From: Microbulbifer litoralis
Lineage (GTDB): Bacteria; Pseudomonadota; Gammaproteobacteria; Pseudomonadales; Cellvibrionaceae
DNA length: 64,000 nt
Direction of reading: 5' to 3'
NCBI RefSeq assembly: GCF_023634065.1
Contig: NZ_JALKCV010000001.1
Location: forward strand, 682,001-746,000
Positions within the stretch are counted from its first letter, which is position 1. Each line of letters starts with the position of its first letter. Made by a program: the position numbers and the translations under genes. Shown here piece by piece: positions 28,097 through 38,395 of this stretch. The notes beneath the pieces were generated by a model. That model saw nothing but the letters and a program-made list of their open reading frames with translations. It ran no database searches and had not been told where the DNA came from.

Positions 28097-28119
28097 GTCG
28101 GCCGGCGGGCAAGCCGCCG
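28097..28119. other. Hairpin after dxs
   Basis: GGCCGGCGG (28097-28105) pairs with CCGCCGGCC (28111-28119) around a 5-nt loop. No T-run follows, so it is at best a weak or Rho-assisted end, or an mRNA-stabilising 3' stem. Confidence 0.45.
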
Positions 28120-28150
28120 GCCTTGGTTGAACGAATTCCCCGGGGGAACC

Positions 28151-30007
28151 ATGTCCTTTTTCCGCAAATCCCTGATGGCCACCGCAGCCATGCTGCTGGC
28201 GGCCACCACCTCGGCCATGGAGCAGAAGGCTTTTGAAAAAGCCTTCGAGGCACTGCCGAAGGAAGATGCCGCAGCACAGCTGACCGCACTGCAGGATCTG
28301 CGCTACCGCTGGCTGATGGAGAGCCACCCGGAGCGCGCCACCTACGAGGGCTACCCGGGCCTCGACACCCTGTGGACCGACGCCTCCATGGACGGCATCG
28401 AGCGCCGCCGCGACCAGACCCGCCGCCTGCTCGCCGCCAGCCGCCACCTGGACAGCGACACGCTGCCGGACGACCGGCAGCTGGACCTCCAGCTTCTGTA
28501 CCAGGACCTGCTGACGGAAGTGAAGGGTTTCCAGTTCCCGGATCACCTGCTGCCGGTCAACCATATGAGCGGTATCCAGATCAATGTGCCGGGCGTACTG
28601 AATACCATGGCCCACCGCACCGAGACGGATTACACGCAGATTCTCGAGCGACTGGAGAAGGTGCCGACACTGGTGGCGCAGACCCGGGCGCTGATGGAAA
28701 AGGGGCTGGAGGAAAAAATCACCCCGCCGCAGATCACCCTGCGCGACCTGCCGGGCCAGATCCGCGCGCTGATCCCCGAGGACCCCAAGCAGAGCCCGCT
28801 GCTGAAAGCCTTCGCTGACATGCCGGGGAGTATCCCCGCGGACACCCAGCGCCGCCTGCGCAACCGCGCCTACGCGCTCTATCACAAGGACCTGGTGCCC
28901 GCCTGGCGCGGCCTGGTGGAGTTCGTCGAGCGCGATTATATTCCCGGCGCCAGGGTGGACACCGCCTTTACCGATATGCCCGACGGGCTGCGCTGGTACG
29001 CCCACAAGGTGCGCGAAAACACCACCACCGACCTGAGCCCGGCGGAAATCCACCGTATCGGGCTGTCCGAGGTACGCCGCATCCGCGCCGAAATGGACCA
29101 GGTGATCGCCAGGACCGGTTTCAAGGGCAGCTTCAAGGAATTCACCGAGTTCCTGCGCACGGATCCGCAGTTCTACTACCGCAGCGAAGAGGCACTGCTG
29201 AAGAACTACCGCGATATCGCCAAACGCATCGACGGCGAGCTGCCGGGCCTGTTCGGCAAACTGCCGCGCCTGCCCTACGGCGTCAAACCGATCCCGGCCT
29301 ACGCGGCAAAATCCCAGACCACCGCCTACTACATGCCGGGCTCCAACGAGGCCGGCCGCGCGGGCGTCTTTTACGCCAACACCTACAACCTGCCCAGCCG
29401 CCCGAAATGGGAAATGGAGGCTCTGACCGTGCACGAGGCCGTGCCCGGCCACCACCTGCAGATCGCGCTGGCCCAGGAGCAGAAGAACCTGCACCCGCTG
29501 CGCCGCAACAAACACTACACCGCCTTTGTCGAGGGCTGGGGCCTCTATTCCGAGAGCCTCGGCCACGATCTGGGCCTGTACACGGATCCCTACAGCGAGT
29601 TCGGCGCCCTGACCTACGATATGTGGCGCGCCGTGCGCCTGGTGGTGGACACCGGCATGCACCAGCTGGGCTGGAGCCGCGAGCAGGCGATCGAGTATTT
29701 CGCCAGCAACAGCGCCAAGCCGATGCACGACATCACCGTGGAGATCGACCGCTACCTGGTCTGGCCGGGCCAGGCCCTGGCCTACAAGCTGGGGCAGTTG
29801 AAAATCGTGGAACTGCGGACCAGGGCGGAAGAGGAACTGGGTGACGATTTCGATATTCGCAGCTTCCACGACCAGCTACTGAGCGCCGGGGCACTGCCGC
29901 TGAATGTGCTGGAAACACGCATGAACAACTGGATCGAAGCCCAGGACGGCCAGTCTGCAAGCATCCCCGCCAAACCGGCGCAGGGCGGTGAAGTCACTGC
30001 CAGTTGA
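28151..30007 (+). CDS. DUF885 family secreted metallopeptidase-like protein
   Basis: 618 aa. ATG 28151 (after GGGGGAAC) gives a signal peptide (LMATAAMLLAATTSAM, cleaved near residue 22). DUF885 members carry a HExxxxHH-type zinc motif; here TVHEAVPGHHLQIALAQEQ, with a downstream FVEGWGLYSE helix supplying a further glutamate. DUF885 proteins are thought to be zinc carboxypeptidase/dipeptidase-like enzymes. Predicted periplasmic. It is separated from dxs by a hairpin, so the two may be independent. Substrate unknown. Confidence 0.8.
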   Translation: MSFFRKSLMATAAMLLAATTSAMEQKAFEKAFEALPKEDAAAQLTALQDLRYRWLMESHPERATYEGYPGLDTLWTDASMDGIERRRDQTRRLLAASRHLDSDTLPDDRQLDLQLLYQDLLTEVKGFQFPDHLLPVNHMSGIQINVPGVLNTMAHRTETDYTQILERLEKVPTLVAQTRALMEKGLEEKITPPQITLRDLPGQIRALIPEDPKQSPLLKAFADMPGSIPADTQRRLRNRAYALYHKDLVPAWRGLVEFVERDYIPGARVDTAFTDMPDGLRWYAHKVRENTTTDLSPAEIHRIGLSEVRRIRAEMDQVIARTGFKGSFKEFTEFLRTDPQFYYRSEEALLKNYRDIAKRIDGELPGLFGKLPRLPYGVKPIPAYAAKSQTTAYYMPGSNEAGRAGVFYANTYNLPSRPKWEMEALTVHEAVPGHHLQIALAQEQKNLHPLRRNKHYTAFVEGWGLYSESLGHDLGLYTDPYSEFGALTYDMWRAVRLVVDTGMHQLGWSREQAIEYFASNSAKPMHDITVEIDRYLVWPGQALAYKLGQLKIVELRTRAEEELGDDFDIRSFHDQLLSAGALPLNVLETRMNNWIEAQDGQSASIPAKPAQGGEVTAS

Positions 30008-30033
30008 GTTTTCCGAAGCCACCTGGCAGTGCG

Positions 30034-30054
30034 GGGCGGACTTTGTGTTCGCCC
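30034..30054. repeat. Small hairpin repeat (GGGCGAAC family), one mismatch
   Basis: GGGCGGAC, loop TTTGT, GTTCGCCC. Matches the family at 35183, 35595 and 55825 apart from one base in the left arm. It lies between the converging ends of the DUF885 gene and rsgA and may end both transcripts. Confidence 0.5.
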
Positions 30055-30102
30055 CCTTCACGATCGAATCGCCACCCGCCGCCCACCCACCGCAAAGAAA
30101 AA

Positions 30103-31227
30103 TCACTCCCCACGCTGTTTGCGCGCCCGCGCATGGTTCTTTACTTCGCGGTAGAACTGCCCCAACGCCCGGTCCCCGGCGCGCTGTTCGGCCAGGGTGC
30201 GGTTGTTGTGTGCCACCTCCCGCTCCAGTTTGCGCCAGTTGTGCAGGCGCCGCTCCTCCAGCGCTCCCGCTTGCAACGCCGCCTGGACCGCGCAGCCCGG
30301 CTCGCTGTCGTGACGGCAATCGGAGAAACGGCAGTTCAGGGCGAGACGGCCAATGTCATCGAACGCCGCCGCCAGCCCCTGTTCCACGTTCGCCAATCCC
30401 AGCTCGCGCATGCCCGGGCTGTCCAGCAGCAGGCCGCCGCCGGGCAATGGGTACAGGGCGCGGTGGCGGGTGGTGTGGCGGCCCTTGCTGTCGTCCTCAC
30501 GGATACCGGCGGTGACCGCCAGTGAAGCGCCGCACAGGGTATTCAGCAACGTCGACTTGCCGACACCGGACGACCCCAGCAGCGCCACCGTCTCGCCAGT
30601 GGCACACCAGTCGCGCAAAGGCGCGACGCTGTCCTCGTCCAGCCCGTTGACCAATACCAGCGGCAGGTCGCCGTAGCCGCGCAACGCCTCGGTATAGGCA
30701 GACGTATTCCCACACCGGTCGACCTTGGTCAGCACCAGGCACGGCCGGCAGCCGGCCTCGCGCACCAGAGTCAGATAGCGCTCGATACGCGACAGGTTGA
30801 AATCGTCGTTGCACGAGGACACGACCAGCACATTGTCGATATTGGCGGCAATCAGCTGCGCCCGGTCTGCACCCGGCGCCATGCGCTGGAACAGCCCGGT
30901 CCGTTCCAGCATCCGCACCGGCCTGCGCGAGTCCCGCTCCAGCAGCAGCCAGTCGCCGACCGTGGGGCGCAACCCGGCCTGCAATTCCCGCGGCAGCAGG
31001 CCGAGCGGCAGCGGCTCGTCGCCGCCTTCGCCGCTGACATCCAGCTGGCTGCGGTGCACGGCCATCACCCGCACCGGCTCGCTGTCGGCCAGCTCTTCCA
31101 GGGTCAATTGCTGCTGGAAAAAAGGTTTCCAGCCCAGGCGCTGCAGTGCCGACGGCGCGCGTTTCGCGCTGGATACAGAGGAGCCGCGCCCAAAACGGGG
31201 GCGGCGGGAAATCAGTGATTTACTCAA
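30103..31227 (-). CDS. rsgA: Ribosome small-subunit-dependent GTPase A (YjeQ/RsgA)
   Basis: 374 aa. Circularly permuted GTPase that helps mature and check the 30S subunit. Order of motifs is permuted as expected: OB-fold region first, then TKVD (G4), LLGSSGVGKSTLLNTL (G1), LLDSPGMREL (G3), and a C-terminal zinc finger CRFSDCRHDSEPGCAV. TTG 31227 is chosen (LSKSLISRRPRFG) with GAGGG upstream; there is no ATG in this part, and residues further upstream do not resemble RsgA. The long gap to pulA suggests its own promoter. A second RsgA paralogue elsewhere in the genome is possible. Confidence 0.87.
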   Translation of the reverse strand: MSKSLISRRPRFGRGSSVSSAKRAPSALQRLGWKPFFQQQLTLEELADSEPVRVMAVHRSQLDVSGEGGDEPLPLGLLPRELQAGLRPTVGDWLLLERDSRRPVRMLERTGLFQRMAPGADRAQLIAANIDNVLVVSSCNDDFNLSRIERYLTLVREAGCRPCLVLTKVDRCGNTSAYTEALRGYGDLPLVLVNGLDEDSVAPLRDWCATGETVALLGSSGVGKSTLLNTLCGASLAVTAGIREDDSKGRHTTRHRALYPLPGGGLLLDSPGMRELGLANVEQGLAAAFDDIGRLALNCRFSDCRHDSEPGCAVQAALQAGALEERRLHNWRKLEREVAHNNRTLAEQRAGDRALGQFYREVKNHARARKQRGE

Positions 31228-31796
31228 GGTGTGAACCCTCTTGTGTCGATACACAGGGGTTTCCTCGGGAAGGGAAACCCGACGTTCAGGAAATCTCCTG
31301 TCTGCCGGGCTGGAACCGGGAACCGGCTGGTTTAGCGGCTCCGGGGGGCCCGGCGAAGGTTGGATACAATCATCTACTGTCCTCCGCTGGTGAATCGTTG
31401 GCTGCAATTTAGCATTGGGGTCGACGGTGCGCAATATTCCGCAGAAAAAGAAAAGCCGGCATTGAAGCCGGCTTTTATATCCGATCGCAGCGGGTGCATC
31501 ACCTTTCTCGACCCGCAGCAACCTGATGCATTTGAGTATAGACCGGGAAAGAAGTTCCGCTGGGGAAAATCCCGCTGTTCTCTACTCGCGGACCATAATC
31601 GCTCCGCCAGGTTGCCCCGCCGTGACGCTTTTATAAAACATTTGTGACAGTCGTCCCTCTCTGGTATCGCAGAACGACACCGCCTCCGTCTACTCCCCCC
31701 GGGGTGGGAGGCCCCGCTCGCGCGGCTGGGTTTCAATGACTGTCGATGTATCTGTCCCGATCTTAACGCCATAACAATAATCAGGGAGACACCTCA
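31228..31796. other. Divergent intergenic region between rsgA and pulA
   Basis: About 570 bp. It should contain promoters for rsgA (minus) and the pullulanase (plus). The clearest element is a bidirectional terminator-like hairpin in the middle (31451-31476), which ends neither flanking gene. No credible open frame is seen. Confidence 0.45.
31451..31476. terminator. Bidirectional terminator-like hairpin
   Basis: AAAAGCCGGC (31451-31460), ATTGAA loop, GCCGGCTTTT (31467-31476). T-runs exist on both sides. Because both flanking genes read away from it, it points to a short RNA in this gap or to attenuation of a long pulA leader. Confidence 0.6.
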
Positions 31797-34700
31797 ATGC
31801 GATCGATAAAAGCCGCAGGCGTACAACAGTGTGCGCCATTTCTGCTGGGCGGCCTGTTTGCGGCCGTTCACCTGCCGGCACTGGGTGCCGATACGCCGGA
31901 TCCCTCCGCGGTCAATATCCCCGGCACCGTCCAGAGCCAGGTCGGCTGTACCGGCGACTGGCAGCCGGACTGCGCCGCCAGCCAACTCAGCTATGACAGC
32001 GCCGACGACAAATGGAGCGGCCGTTTTTTTATTCCCGCCGGCAACTGGGAGTACAAGGCCGCGCTGAACAACAACTGGGATGAGAATTACGGCCAGAACG
32101 CGATACGCAACGGCGGCAATATTCCGCTGTCCCTCGCCAATAGCCGCGAAGTAAAGTTTATCTACGACCACGGGAGCCACTGGATCGCGGATAGCGTCAA
32201 CGCCACCATTGCCACTGTCGCCGGCAATTTCCAGGGCCAGCTCGGTTGCCCCGGCGACTGGCAGCCGGATTGCCTGCGCAGTTGGATGCAGGATACGGAT
32301 GGCGACGGTCTCTACACTTTTGTCACCGACAGCCTGGGCGCCGGCGACTATGAATTCAAGGTAGCGCTCAACGAGAGCTGGGACGAGAGCTACGGCAGCG
32401 ACGGCGCCAATGTACCCTTTTCGGTGGATGCCGATAACGACGAAATCTATTTCGCATTCGATCCGGTCAGCAAACAGGTCAGCGTCAGCGCCGACGGCAT
32501 GCCCCGCGGCGATCTCGGCCTGGACAAGGCGCACTGGGTCGACGCGGAGACTTTCGCCTGGAACGTTGCCGTCAATCCCGGCGATACCGTCAAGCTGCAT
32601 TACAGCGCCGACGCCGACCTGCAGTTGAACGCGAACGGCGTCAGTGGCGACGGCGAGATCGCGCTGCAGTATCTGGCCGATCAGCTCGGTGGCGGGATCC
32701 GGCAGAAATTCCCGCACCTGTCCGGCTTCACTGCACTGCAGCTGCCCGCCGACAGCCCGCCGATCTCCGAACTGGTTACCGGGCAACTGGCGCTGGCCGT
32801 CTACGGCGAAGACGGCAGGGTGCGCGATGCCACCGGTGTACAGACCGCCGGAGTCCTCGACGACCGTTTTTTCTACGACGGCAAGCTGGGTGCCCAAGTC
32901 GGCGAAAACGACGTTCACTTCGATCTATGGGCGCCAACGGCGCGGTCGGTAAAACTACACCTGTTCAACGATGCCGCCGCGGAAAGTGCCGATCAGGTAG
33001 TACCGATGACGCGCGACGCGGACACCGGCGTCTGGTCCGCGGATGTAGCCGGTAACTGGGACCGCAAATTCTACCTGTACGAGGTGGAGGTCTACTCCTA
33101 TTTCAGCCGCCGGGTGGAAACCAACCTTGTTACCGATCCCTATTCCCTGGGCCTGTCAATCAACAGCAGCAGGAGCCAGGTGGTAAATCTCGACGACCGG
33201 GACCTGAAGCCACACGGCTGGGATCACCTGCGCAAACCCCCACTGGAACGGCCCGAAGATATCTCCATCTACGAGCTGCATGTGCGCGATTTCAGTATTG
33301 AGGATGAAACCGTCGACAGAAATGCCCGTGGCACTTTTGTCGCGTTCGCCGATCGTCACAGCCGCGGTATGCGACACCTGGAAAGACTGGCCCGCTCCGG
33401 CCTGACGCACGTGCACCTGCTACCAGCCTTCGATTTCGCCACCGTCAATGAGGACCGCACGCAGCAGCAACAGACACCGGATCTGTCCGCCTTCGCACCG
33501 GACAGCAGCGAACAGCAGGCAGCGGTCAACGCGGTGCGCGACCGCGACGGCTTCAACTGGGGTTACGACCCGTTGCACTTCACCGTGCCCGAAGGCAGCT
33601 ACAGCACAAACCCGAACGGGGTCAGCCGCATCCGTGAATTCCGTGAAATGGTCCGGGCGCTGTCCCGTTCCGGCCTGCGGGTGGTGATGGATGTGGTCTA
33701 CAACCACACCAGTTCCTTCGGCCAGCACGACAACTCGGTGCTGGATAAAATCGTGCCCGGTTACTATCACCGCCGCAACCTGGAGGGCGGCGTGGAAATG
33801 AGCAGCTGCTGTGCCAACACCGCCAGTGAACACGCGATGATGGAGAAGCTGATGCTGGATTCGATGGAAACCTGGGCCACGGCCTACAAGGTGGATGGTT
33901 TCCGCTTCGACCTGATGGGGCATCACAGCCTGGACAATATCCTCAAGACCAGGGCGCGGCTGCAAACACTGACCCCCGAGGAAAACGGTGTGGAAGGTGA
34001 CAGTATCTATCTCTACGGCGAGGGCTGGAATTTCGGCGAGGTGGCCGACGACGCCCGCTTTGTCCAGGCGCGCCAGTCTAATATGGCCGGCTCCGGTGTG
34101 GGCACCTTCAACGACCGGCTGCGCGACAGTGTGCGCGGCGGCAATCCGTTTGGCGGCTACGAGGAACAGGGTTTCGGCAACGGCCTGTTTACCGATTCCA
34201 ATGGCAAGTTCGCGGGTGACGACGAGCGCGCGACCCTGCTGACGCTGGCCGACAAGGTGCGTATTTCGCTGGCCGGAAACCTGGCGGACTACCCGCTGGT
34301 AGACGCCCGGGGAAATACCGTCACCGGCGCCGAGCTGGTCTACAACGGGCAACCCACCGGCTACACCGCCGACCCGCAGGAATCGATCAACTATATTGCC
34401 GCACACGATAATGAAACCCTGTTCGACGGCATACAGATCAAGGCGCCGGCCGATGCCTCACTGGCCGAGCGGGTGCGTATGCAGGTCTTTGGCAATTCGC
34501 TGGTGCTGTTCGCCCAGGGCATCCCGTTTATTCACGCCGGCCAGGATTTCCTGCGTTCCAAATCCCTGGACCGGGACAGCTACAATTCCGGTGACTGGTT
34601 CAATGCGTTGGATTTCAGTTTTACAGGCGGCAATTGGGGCAAGGGCCTGCCGATGGCGGATAAGAACGAGGAAAAGTGGCCACTGATGGCACCGCTGCTG

Positions 34701-35153
34701 GCAAATCCGGAACTGGCACCGGAGCGGAAACACCGGCTCTGGTCTATCGCCCTGTTCCGCGAGCAACTGTCCATCCGCAACAGCTCGCCACTGTTCCGGC
34801 TGCCCGACGCGGTATCGGTGGAAAAACACTTGAGCTTCCTCAATACCGGCCCGGGGCAGGTACCCGGCCTGATTGCGATGCAGCTGGAAGATACGGAAGG
34901 AAATATCGATCGACGCTACCGGCGTATTCTGGTGTTGTTCAACGGCGACGATGGCCCGCTCGAGTTCAGCCACGACAGCCTGCGCGGCACCCACCTGATG
35001 TTGCACCCGAGACAATGGATCTCCGCCGACTGGCGTCTGCGCCAGGCGAACTTCGATCGCCACAGCGGCACCTTCACCCTGCCCGGGCGCAGTACTGTGG
35101 TTTTTGTGGAGAAACGAAGTGGTGGATGGATACTGCCGTGGCTGTGGGATTAA
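31797..35153 (+). CDS. pulA: Secreted pullulanase-type alpha-1,6-glucosidase (GH13)
   Basis: 1118 aa. Hydrolyses alpha-1,6 branches of pullulan or starch. Signal peptide ~1-31, without a lipobox. Two similar N-terminal modules of about 60 residues (near 44-105 and 144-208) share GxVGC/GQLGC...GDWQPDC and NxxWDExYG, an X25-like duplication. Next come a carbohydrate-binding N domain ([20 protein letters not shown]), then the GH13 barrel with [16 protein letters not shown] (nucleophile D705), YLYGEGWN (acid/base E742) and AAHDNE (D871). GGGAG precedes ATG 31797. Exported to periplasm or medium. It stands alone, with no maltose-uptake genes beside it. Confidence 0.9.
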   Translation: MRSIKAAGVQQCAPFLLGGLFAAVHLPALGADTPDPSAVNIPGTVQSQVGCTGDWQPDCAASQLSYDSADDKWSGRFFIPAGNWEYKAALNNNWDENYGQNAIRNGGNIPLSLANSREVKFIYDHGSHWIADSVNATIATVAGNFQGQLGCPGDWQPDCLRSWMQDTDGDGLYTFVTDSLGAGDYEFKVALNESWDESYGSDGANVPFSVDADNDEIYFAFDPVSKQVSVSADGMPRGDLGLDKAHWVDAETFAWNVAVNPGDTVKLHYSADADLQLNANGVSGDGEIALQYLADQLGGGIRQKFPHLSGFTALQLPADSPPISELVTGQLALAVYGEDGRVRDATGVQTAGVLDDRFFYDGKLGAQVGENDVHFDLWAPTARSVKLHLFNDAAAESADQVVPMTRDADTGVWSADVAGNWDRKFYLYEVEVYSYFSRRVETNLVTDPYSLGLSINSSRSQVVNLDDRDLKPHGWDHLRKPPLERPEDISIYELHVRDFSIEDETVDRNARGTFVAFADRHSRGMRHLERLARSGLTHVHLLPAFDFATVNEDRTQQQQTPDLSAFAPDSSEQQAAVNAVRDRDGFNWGYDPLHFTVPEGSYSTNPNGVSRIREFREMVRALSRSGLRVVMDVVYNHTSSFGQHDNSVLDKIVPGYYHRRNLEGGVEMSSCCANTASEHAMMEKLMLDSMETWATAYKVDGFRFDLMGHHSLDNILKTRARLQTLTPEENGVEGDSIYLYGEGWNFGEVADDARFVQARQSNMAGSGVGTFNDRLRDSVRGGNPFGGYEEQGFGNGLFTDSNGKFAGDDERATLLTLADKVRISLAGNLADYPLVDARGNTVTGAELVYNGQPTGYTADPQESINYIAAHDNETLFDGIQIKAPADASLAERVRMQVFGNSLVLFAQGIPFIHAGQDFLRSKSLDRDSYNSGDWFNALDFSFTGGNWGKGLPMADKNEEKWPLMAPLLANPELAPERKHRLWSIALFREQLSIRNSSPLFRLPDAVSVEKHLSFLNTGPGQVPGLIAMQLEDTEGNIDRRYRRILVLFNGDDGPLEFSHDSLRGTHLMLHPRQWISADWRLRQANFDRHSGTFTLPGRSTVVFVEKRSGGWILPWLWD

Positions 35154-35182
35154 TTCAATTTATTAGCCACTAGCGATTGTCG

Positions 35183-35203
35183 GGGCGAACCTTACGTTCG
35201 CCC
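35183..35203. repeat. Small hairpin repeat (GGGCGAAC family)
   Basis: GGGCGAAC (35183-35190), loop CTTAC, GTTCGCCC (35196-35203). It lies 30 bp after the pullulanase stop and just before the first large hairpin. It may serve as its 3' end. Confidence 0.6.
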
Positions 35204-35251
35204 TTGTTATTCGCGGCCCCGGAACCAGACATCATAAGCGAGTTCAGAGGC

Positions 35252-35363
35252 GGCCCTGCTACCGGGAGTACCTTGTGGGACACGCCGTAAATCCATCCCT
35301 GGAGGCTTGTCCGCGAGGTCCCTCTCGCAGACAGTCCCACAAGGTACTCCCGGTAGCAGGGCC
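35252..35363 (+). repeat. Large dispersed hairpin repeat, copy R1
   Basis: Left arm 35252-35281 and right arm 35334-35363 are 30/30 complementary; loop 35282-35333 (52 nt). Arm ends are GGCCCTGCTACCGG and TGGGAC; the middle (GAGTACCTTG) is unique to this copy. The loop holds an inner stem, TGTCCGCGAG/CTCGCAGACA (9 of 10 pairs). Flanks match the family: AGAGGC on the left, TTCGCATC then ATTCTTTT on the right. Together with R2 it fills the pulA-ribA gap. Confidence 0.8.
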
Positions 35364-35433
35364 TTCGCATCCGCGTTGCCATTCTTTTGAAGCCATCTTT
35401 ACGGCCAAATAGAAACACAGATGTCGATGCCAA

Positions 35434-35544
35434 GGTGCTGATACCGGTAAGGGTTTTCCAGACCTTATGAGGCATGGATGCCGATTAGAGCGTACAGGGA
35501 CGTATTTACAGCATGTCTGGAAAGCCCTTACCGGTATCAGCACC
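35434..35544 (-). repeat. Large dispersed hairpin repeat, copy R2 (reverse orientation)
   Basis: Arms 35434-35463 and 35515-35544 pair at 29 of 30 positions (the other can be G-U); loop 51 nt. Arm middle TAAGGGTTTT, tip CAGAC/GTCTG. Loop is of the second type, reading (minus strand) ACGCTCTAATCGGCATCC, as in R6. The family left flank GGTGGCGG is found on the right side here, showing reversed orientation. Confidence 0.8.
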
Positions 35545-35594
35545 GCCACCAATCTCTCTAACGACAAAAAGGTTAAGGGGCCACGACCAAAAGC

Positions 35595-35611
35595 GCGAAC
35601 ACAAGGTTCGC
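35595..35611. repeat. Small hairpin repeat (GGGCGAAC family)
   Basis: GCGAAC (35595-35600), loop ACAAG, GTTCGC (35606-35611), followed by CCCTACAGG as in the copy at 55825. It lies just downstream of the ribA stop on the minus strand. Confidence 0.55.
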
Positions 35612-35637
35612 CCCTACAGGAGAATTGCCGGCTTCGG

Positions 35638-36246
35638 CTATTCCTGCTCTTCGTCATCCTCGAACAGGTGCCCCAGCTTGCCCTTCTTGGTGGAGAGGTA
35701 CTTAACGTTGTGCGGGTTGCGGCCGGTCTGGTGTGGGAGGCGCTCCGTCACTTCGATGCCGAGGTCCTCCAGCGCCTTTACCTTGCGCGGGTTGTTGGTC
35801 ATCAGGCGGATGGATTTGACCTGCAGGTGCTCGAGCATCGCCTTCAGGATGGAATAGTCACGCATGTCCGCACCGAAGCCCAGCTGTTCGTTGGCCTCTA
35901 CCGTATCGGCACCGCAATCCTGCAGGTGGTAGGCACGGATCTTGTTCAGCAGGCCGATACCGCGACCCTCCTGGCGCAGGTAGAAAACCGCTCCGCGGCC
36001 CTCAATGGCAATCCGGTGCAGCGCGTGCTGTAACTGGGCACCGCAATCGCAGCGCAGGGAAAAGAGTGCATCACCGGTCAGGCACTCCGAATGGATACGG
36101 GCCAGCAACGGCTCGTCGGTAGCCGCATCCCCCATGGTCAGCACCACATGCTCCTTACCGGTCTCCACTTCCTCAAAACCATGCATTTCAAACATGCCCC
36201 AGGGAGTCGGCAGTTTGGAGGATTCCACGTAACGAATGGTGGTCAA
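35638..36246 (-). CDS. ribA: GTP cyclohydrolase II
   Basis: 202 aa. Opens GTP to the 2,5-diaminopyrimidine that starts riboflavin synthesis; cytoplasmic zinc enzyme. Zinc cysteines C55, C66 and C68 ([17 protein letters not shown]) are intact, followed by [17 protein letters not shown] and the catalytic region. TTG 36246 is preceded by GAGG at 7 bp and gives the family start [16 protein letters not shown]. It ends the minus-strand rib operon and provides the activity that the C-terminal half of RibBA has probably lost. Confidence 0.92.
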   Translation of the reverse strand: MTTIRYVESSKLPTPWGMFEMHGFEEVETGKEHVVLTMGDAATDEPLLARIHSECLTGDALFSLRCDCGAQLQHALHRIAIEGRGAVFYLRQEGRGIGLLNKIRAYHLQDCGADTVEANEQLGFGADMRDYSILKAMLEHLQVKSIRLMTNNPRKVKALEDLGIEVTERLPHQTGRNPHNVKYLSTKKGKLGHLFEDDEEQE

Positions 36247-36262
36247 GTTAATACCTCTGTCT

Positions 36263-36895
36263 TCAATTCCGCGCGCGCAGAATCAGCATGCCGCGCTGCT
36301 GCTCCATATCCACCCGACTGAGAAAGCTGTTGCCCAGCAGGGTTATCTCCGGAAAATCGTCCGGCAGTATCGTGGCTTCCACATTGTGCACCTTGATTCC
36401 GCCGATGGTGACGCTGTCCAGGTTCAGTTTGTAGCCGCGGGCCACACCGCTGGCCGTACTCACATTCACCGGTTGCGCCCGGTCGAAATCCAGCCCCAGG
36501 TTGCGCGCAGTGGGATAATTGAAGGCGACACTGGTCGCCCCCGTGTCCACCAGCACCGGAACCCGGCGGCCGTTGACCCACACGCGAGTGCTGAAATGCC
36601 CCTGCGCATCGGCCACCAGCCGCACTTCGGCGCGCTCGGAACGCACATAATTGCTCGCCACCGGCGCGTCCAGGGTCAGCTTCTGCTCCCGGCCATTCGC
36701 CTCGATACGCGCATAGTCGGTAGTCGCCTCCAGCAACGTCACCCCCTCCGGCGACGTCTGTCCGGATTTCAGCAACCGCTGCTCGCCGCCAATCTCCAGC
36801 ATGGCGCTGCTACCAAACAGCCCTTTCAGCTGCACCTGCTGGGCTGCGGCCGCGAGCGGCAGCAGGCACAGCAGGGCGAGAATCATCTTGTACAT
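36263..36895 (-). CDS. Secreted retropepsin-like (clan AA) aspartic protease family protein
   Basis: 210 aa. Signal peptide ~1-19 ([17 protein letters not shown]). Residues ~100-205 match the TIGR02281-type clan AA family: [15 protein letters not shown] with D117, then [37 protein letters not shown]. One DTGA motif means it would work as a dimer. The N-terminal ~75 residues are an SH3-like or small beta domain. Predicted periplasmic. It sits inside the riboflavin operon between pgpA and ribA, which does not explain its role. Substrate unknown. Confidence 0.8.
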   Translation of the reverse strand: MYKMILALLCLLPLAAAAQQVQLKGLFGSSAMLEIGGEQRLLKSGQTSPEGVTLLEATTDYARIEANGREQKLTLDAPVASNYVRSERAEVRLVADAQGHFSTRVWVNGRRVPVLVDTGATSVAFNYPTARNLGLDFDRAQPVNVSTASGVARGYKLNLDSVTIGGIKVHNVEATILPDDFPEITLLGNSFLSRVDMEQQRGMLILRARN

Positions 36896-36919
36896 GGGTC
36901 TTCCCTTTCCGGTTTCCGA

Positions 36920-37399
36920 TCAGCCAATCCATAGCGCCGTCAGCTGTAACACCAGCGCCGCATAAACGGCAGCCAGTATATCGTCGAGCATAATTCCAAC
37001 ACCACCGTGAACCCGGCGGTCCACCCAGCCGATCGGCTGTGGCTTGGCGATATCGAACAGGCGGAACAGCAGGAATCCGTACAGGGCCCAGCCCCAGCCG
37101 ACCGGCGCCATGAACATGGTCAGCCAGTAGCCCACCATCTCGTCCCAGACGATGCCGCCATGGTCGTGCACCCCGAGTGTTCTCGAAGCGGCGCCGCACA
37201 GATAGCAACCGACCAGGGCGGTGGCGATCACGATACCCAGGTAGTGGAGCGGCGCCAGGCCCTGCATCAACCACCAGAAGGGGATGGCGGCGAGGGTGCC
37301 GAAAGTGCCCGGCGCCTTCGGCGACAGGCCGGAGCCGAAACCGAAGGCCAGCAACATCGTGGGGCTGCGCAATAGCTGTTGGGCGGTCGGGTTCTGCAT
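36920..37399 (-). CDS. pgpA: Phosphatidylglycerophosphatase A
   Basis: 159 aa. Dephosphorylates phosphatidylglycerol phosphate in the inner membrane. Motifs: GFGSGLSPKAPGTFGTLAAI, VWDEMVGYW and FRLFDIAKPQPIGWVD with the conserved acidic residues, plus three or four membrane helices. ATG 37399 gives normal length; the same frame stays open far upstream inside thiL but that is a shadow. It follows thiL by 38 bp in the usual nusB-thiL-pgpA order. Confidence 0.9.
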   Translation of the reverse strand: MQNPTAQQLLRSPTMLLAFGFGSGLSPKAPGTFGTLAAIPFWWLMQGLAPLHYLGIVIATALVGCYLCGAASRTLGVHDHGGIVWDEMVGYWLTMFMAPVGWGWALYGFLLFRLFDIAKPQPIGWVDRRVHGGVGIMLDDILAAVYAALVLQLTALWIG

Positions 37400-37437
37400 C
37401 GCTGTTATCTGTTGTTTCGCGGGCGCGCCGCTGTCGT

Positions 37438-38388
37438 TCAAAAGTGCCGGTAGCCGGGTATCCGGGCCCGCCAGGGTTCGCCGCGCAGGCGGGGATACAC
37501 CGCCGGCTCTTCCCCTGCGGCGACCAGCGTGCCGATGCGCACGGCCCCGGTGGCCAGCGCCTCCAGCGCCGAAGCCCTGCGCTCGGGCACGGTAAAACAG
37601 AGCTGGTAGTCGTCGCCGCCGGTGGCCGCCAGCTCCAGCGCTCCGTCGCCGGCGAGGCGCCGCGCCAGTGTCGCCACCGGCACGGATTCCATTCGCACTT
37701 CGGCAGACAGGCCGCTGGCCCTGCAGATATGCCCCAGGTCGGCGAGCAGGCCGTCGGAGATATCCACTGCCGCGCTGGCGATCCCGCCGATCGCGGCCGC
37801 CGTCTGCAGTTGCGGCTGCGGCCGGTAATAGGCCTGTTCCGCCCGCTGCCGGTCGCCGCTGTCGGCCGCGCCCCGGTTCAGGACCAGCGGCAACGCCGCC
37901 GCGGCCGCGCCCAGCGGGCCGCTGACATAAATCCCGTCGCCGATGCCGGCGCCGTCGCGGCGCAGCGGCCGCTGCGCAGTGCCGATGACCTGCACGGTGA
38001 TCGACAGCGGGCCGCGAGTGGTATCGCCACCCACCAGCGAGATATCGTACTCGCGCGCCGTCTGCAGCAGGCCGTCGGCAAATGCGCGCAACCAGTCCGG
38101 ATCGCTTTCGGGCAGGGTCAGGGCGAGGGTAAACCACAGCGGGCGCGCATTCATCGCCGCCAGGTCGCTCAGGTTGACCCGCAGTGCGCGGGTGGCGATC
38201 AGCCCGGCGTCGGCATCCGCCGGAAAGTGCCGATCGGCCACCAGGGTGTCCACGCTGGTGGCCAGCAGTCCCTGCGGCGGCGGCTGCAGCAGCGCGCAGT
38301 CGTCGCCGATTCCCAGCGCCACGCCCTCGCCCTGCGGGGCAGCGCTGAAGTAGTCGCGGATGATTTCAAACTCGCCAGGGCCGGGCAC
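37438..38388 (-). CDS. thiL: Thiamine-monophosphate kinase
   Basis: 316 aa. Phosphorylates thiamine monophosphate to the active cofactor thiamine diphosphate. Motifs: GIGDDCALLQP, SVDTLVADRHFPADAD, LSDLAAMNA, VGGDTTRGPLSITV, VDISDGLLADLGHI, GGDDYQLCF. The start is GTG 38388 (MPGPGEFEIIRDYF), 7 bp after the nusB stop, so it is operonic. Cytoplasmic. Confidence 0.92.
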   Translation of the reverse strand: MPGPGEFEIIRDYFSAAPQGEGVALGIGDDCALLQPPPQGLLATSVDTLVADRHFPADADAGLIATRALRVNLSDLAAMNARPLWFTLALTLPESDPDWLRAFADGLLQTAREYDISLVGGDTTRGPLSITVQVIGTAQRPLRRDGAGIGDGIYVSGPLGAAAAALPLVLNRGAADSGDRQRAEQAYYRPQPQLQTAAAIGGIASAAVDISDGLLADLGHICRASGLSAEVRMESVPVATLARRLAGDGALELAATGGDDYQLCFTVPERRASALEALATGAVRIGTLVAAGEEPAVYPRLRGEPWRARIPGYRHF

Positions 38389-38395
38389 AGTGTTA

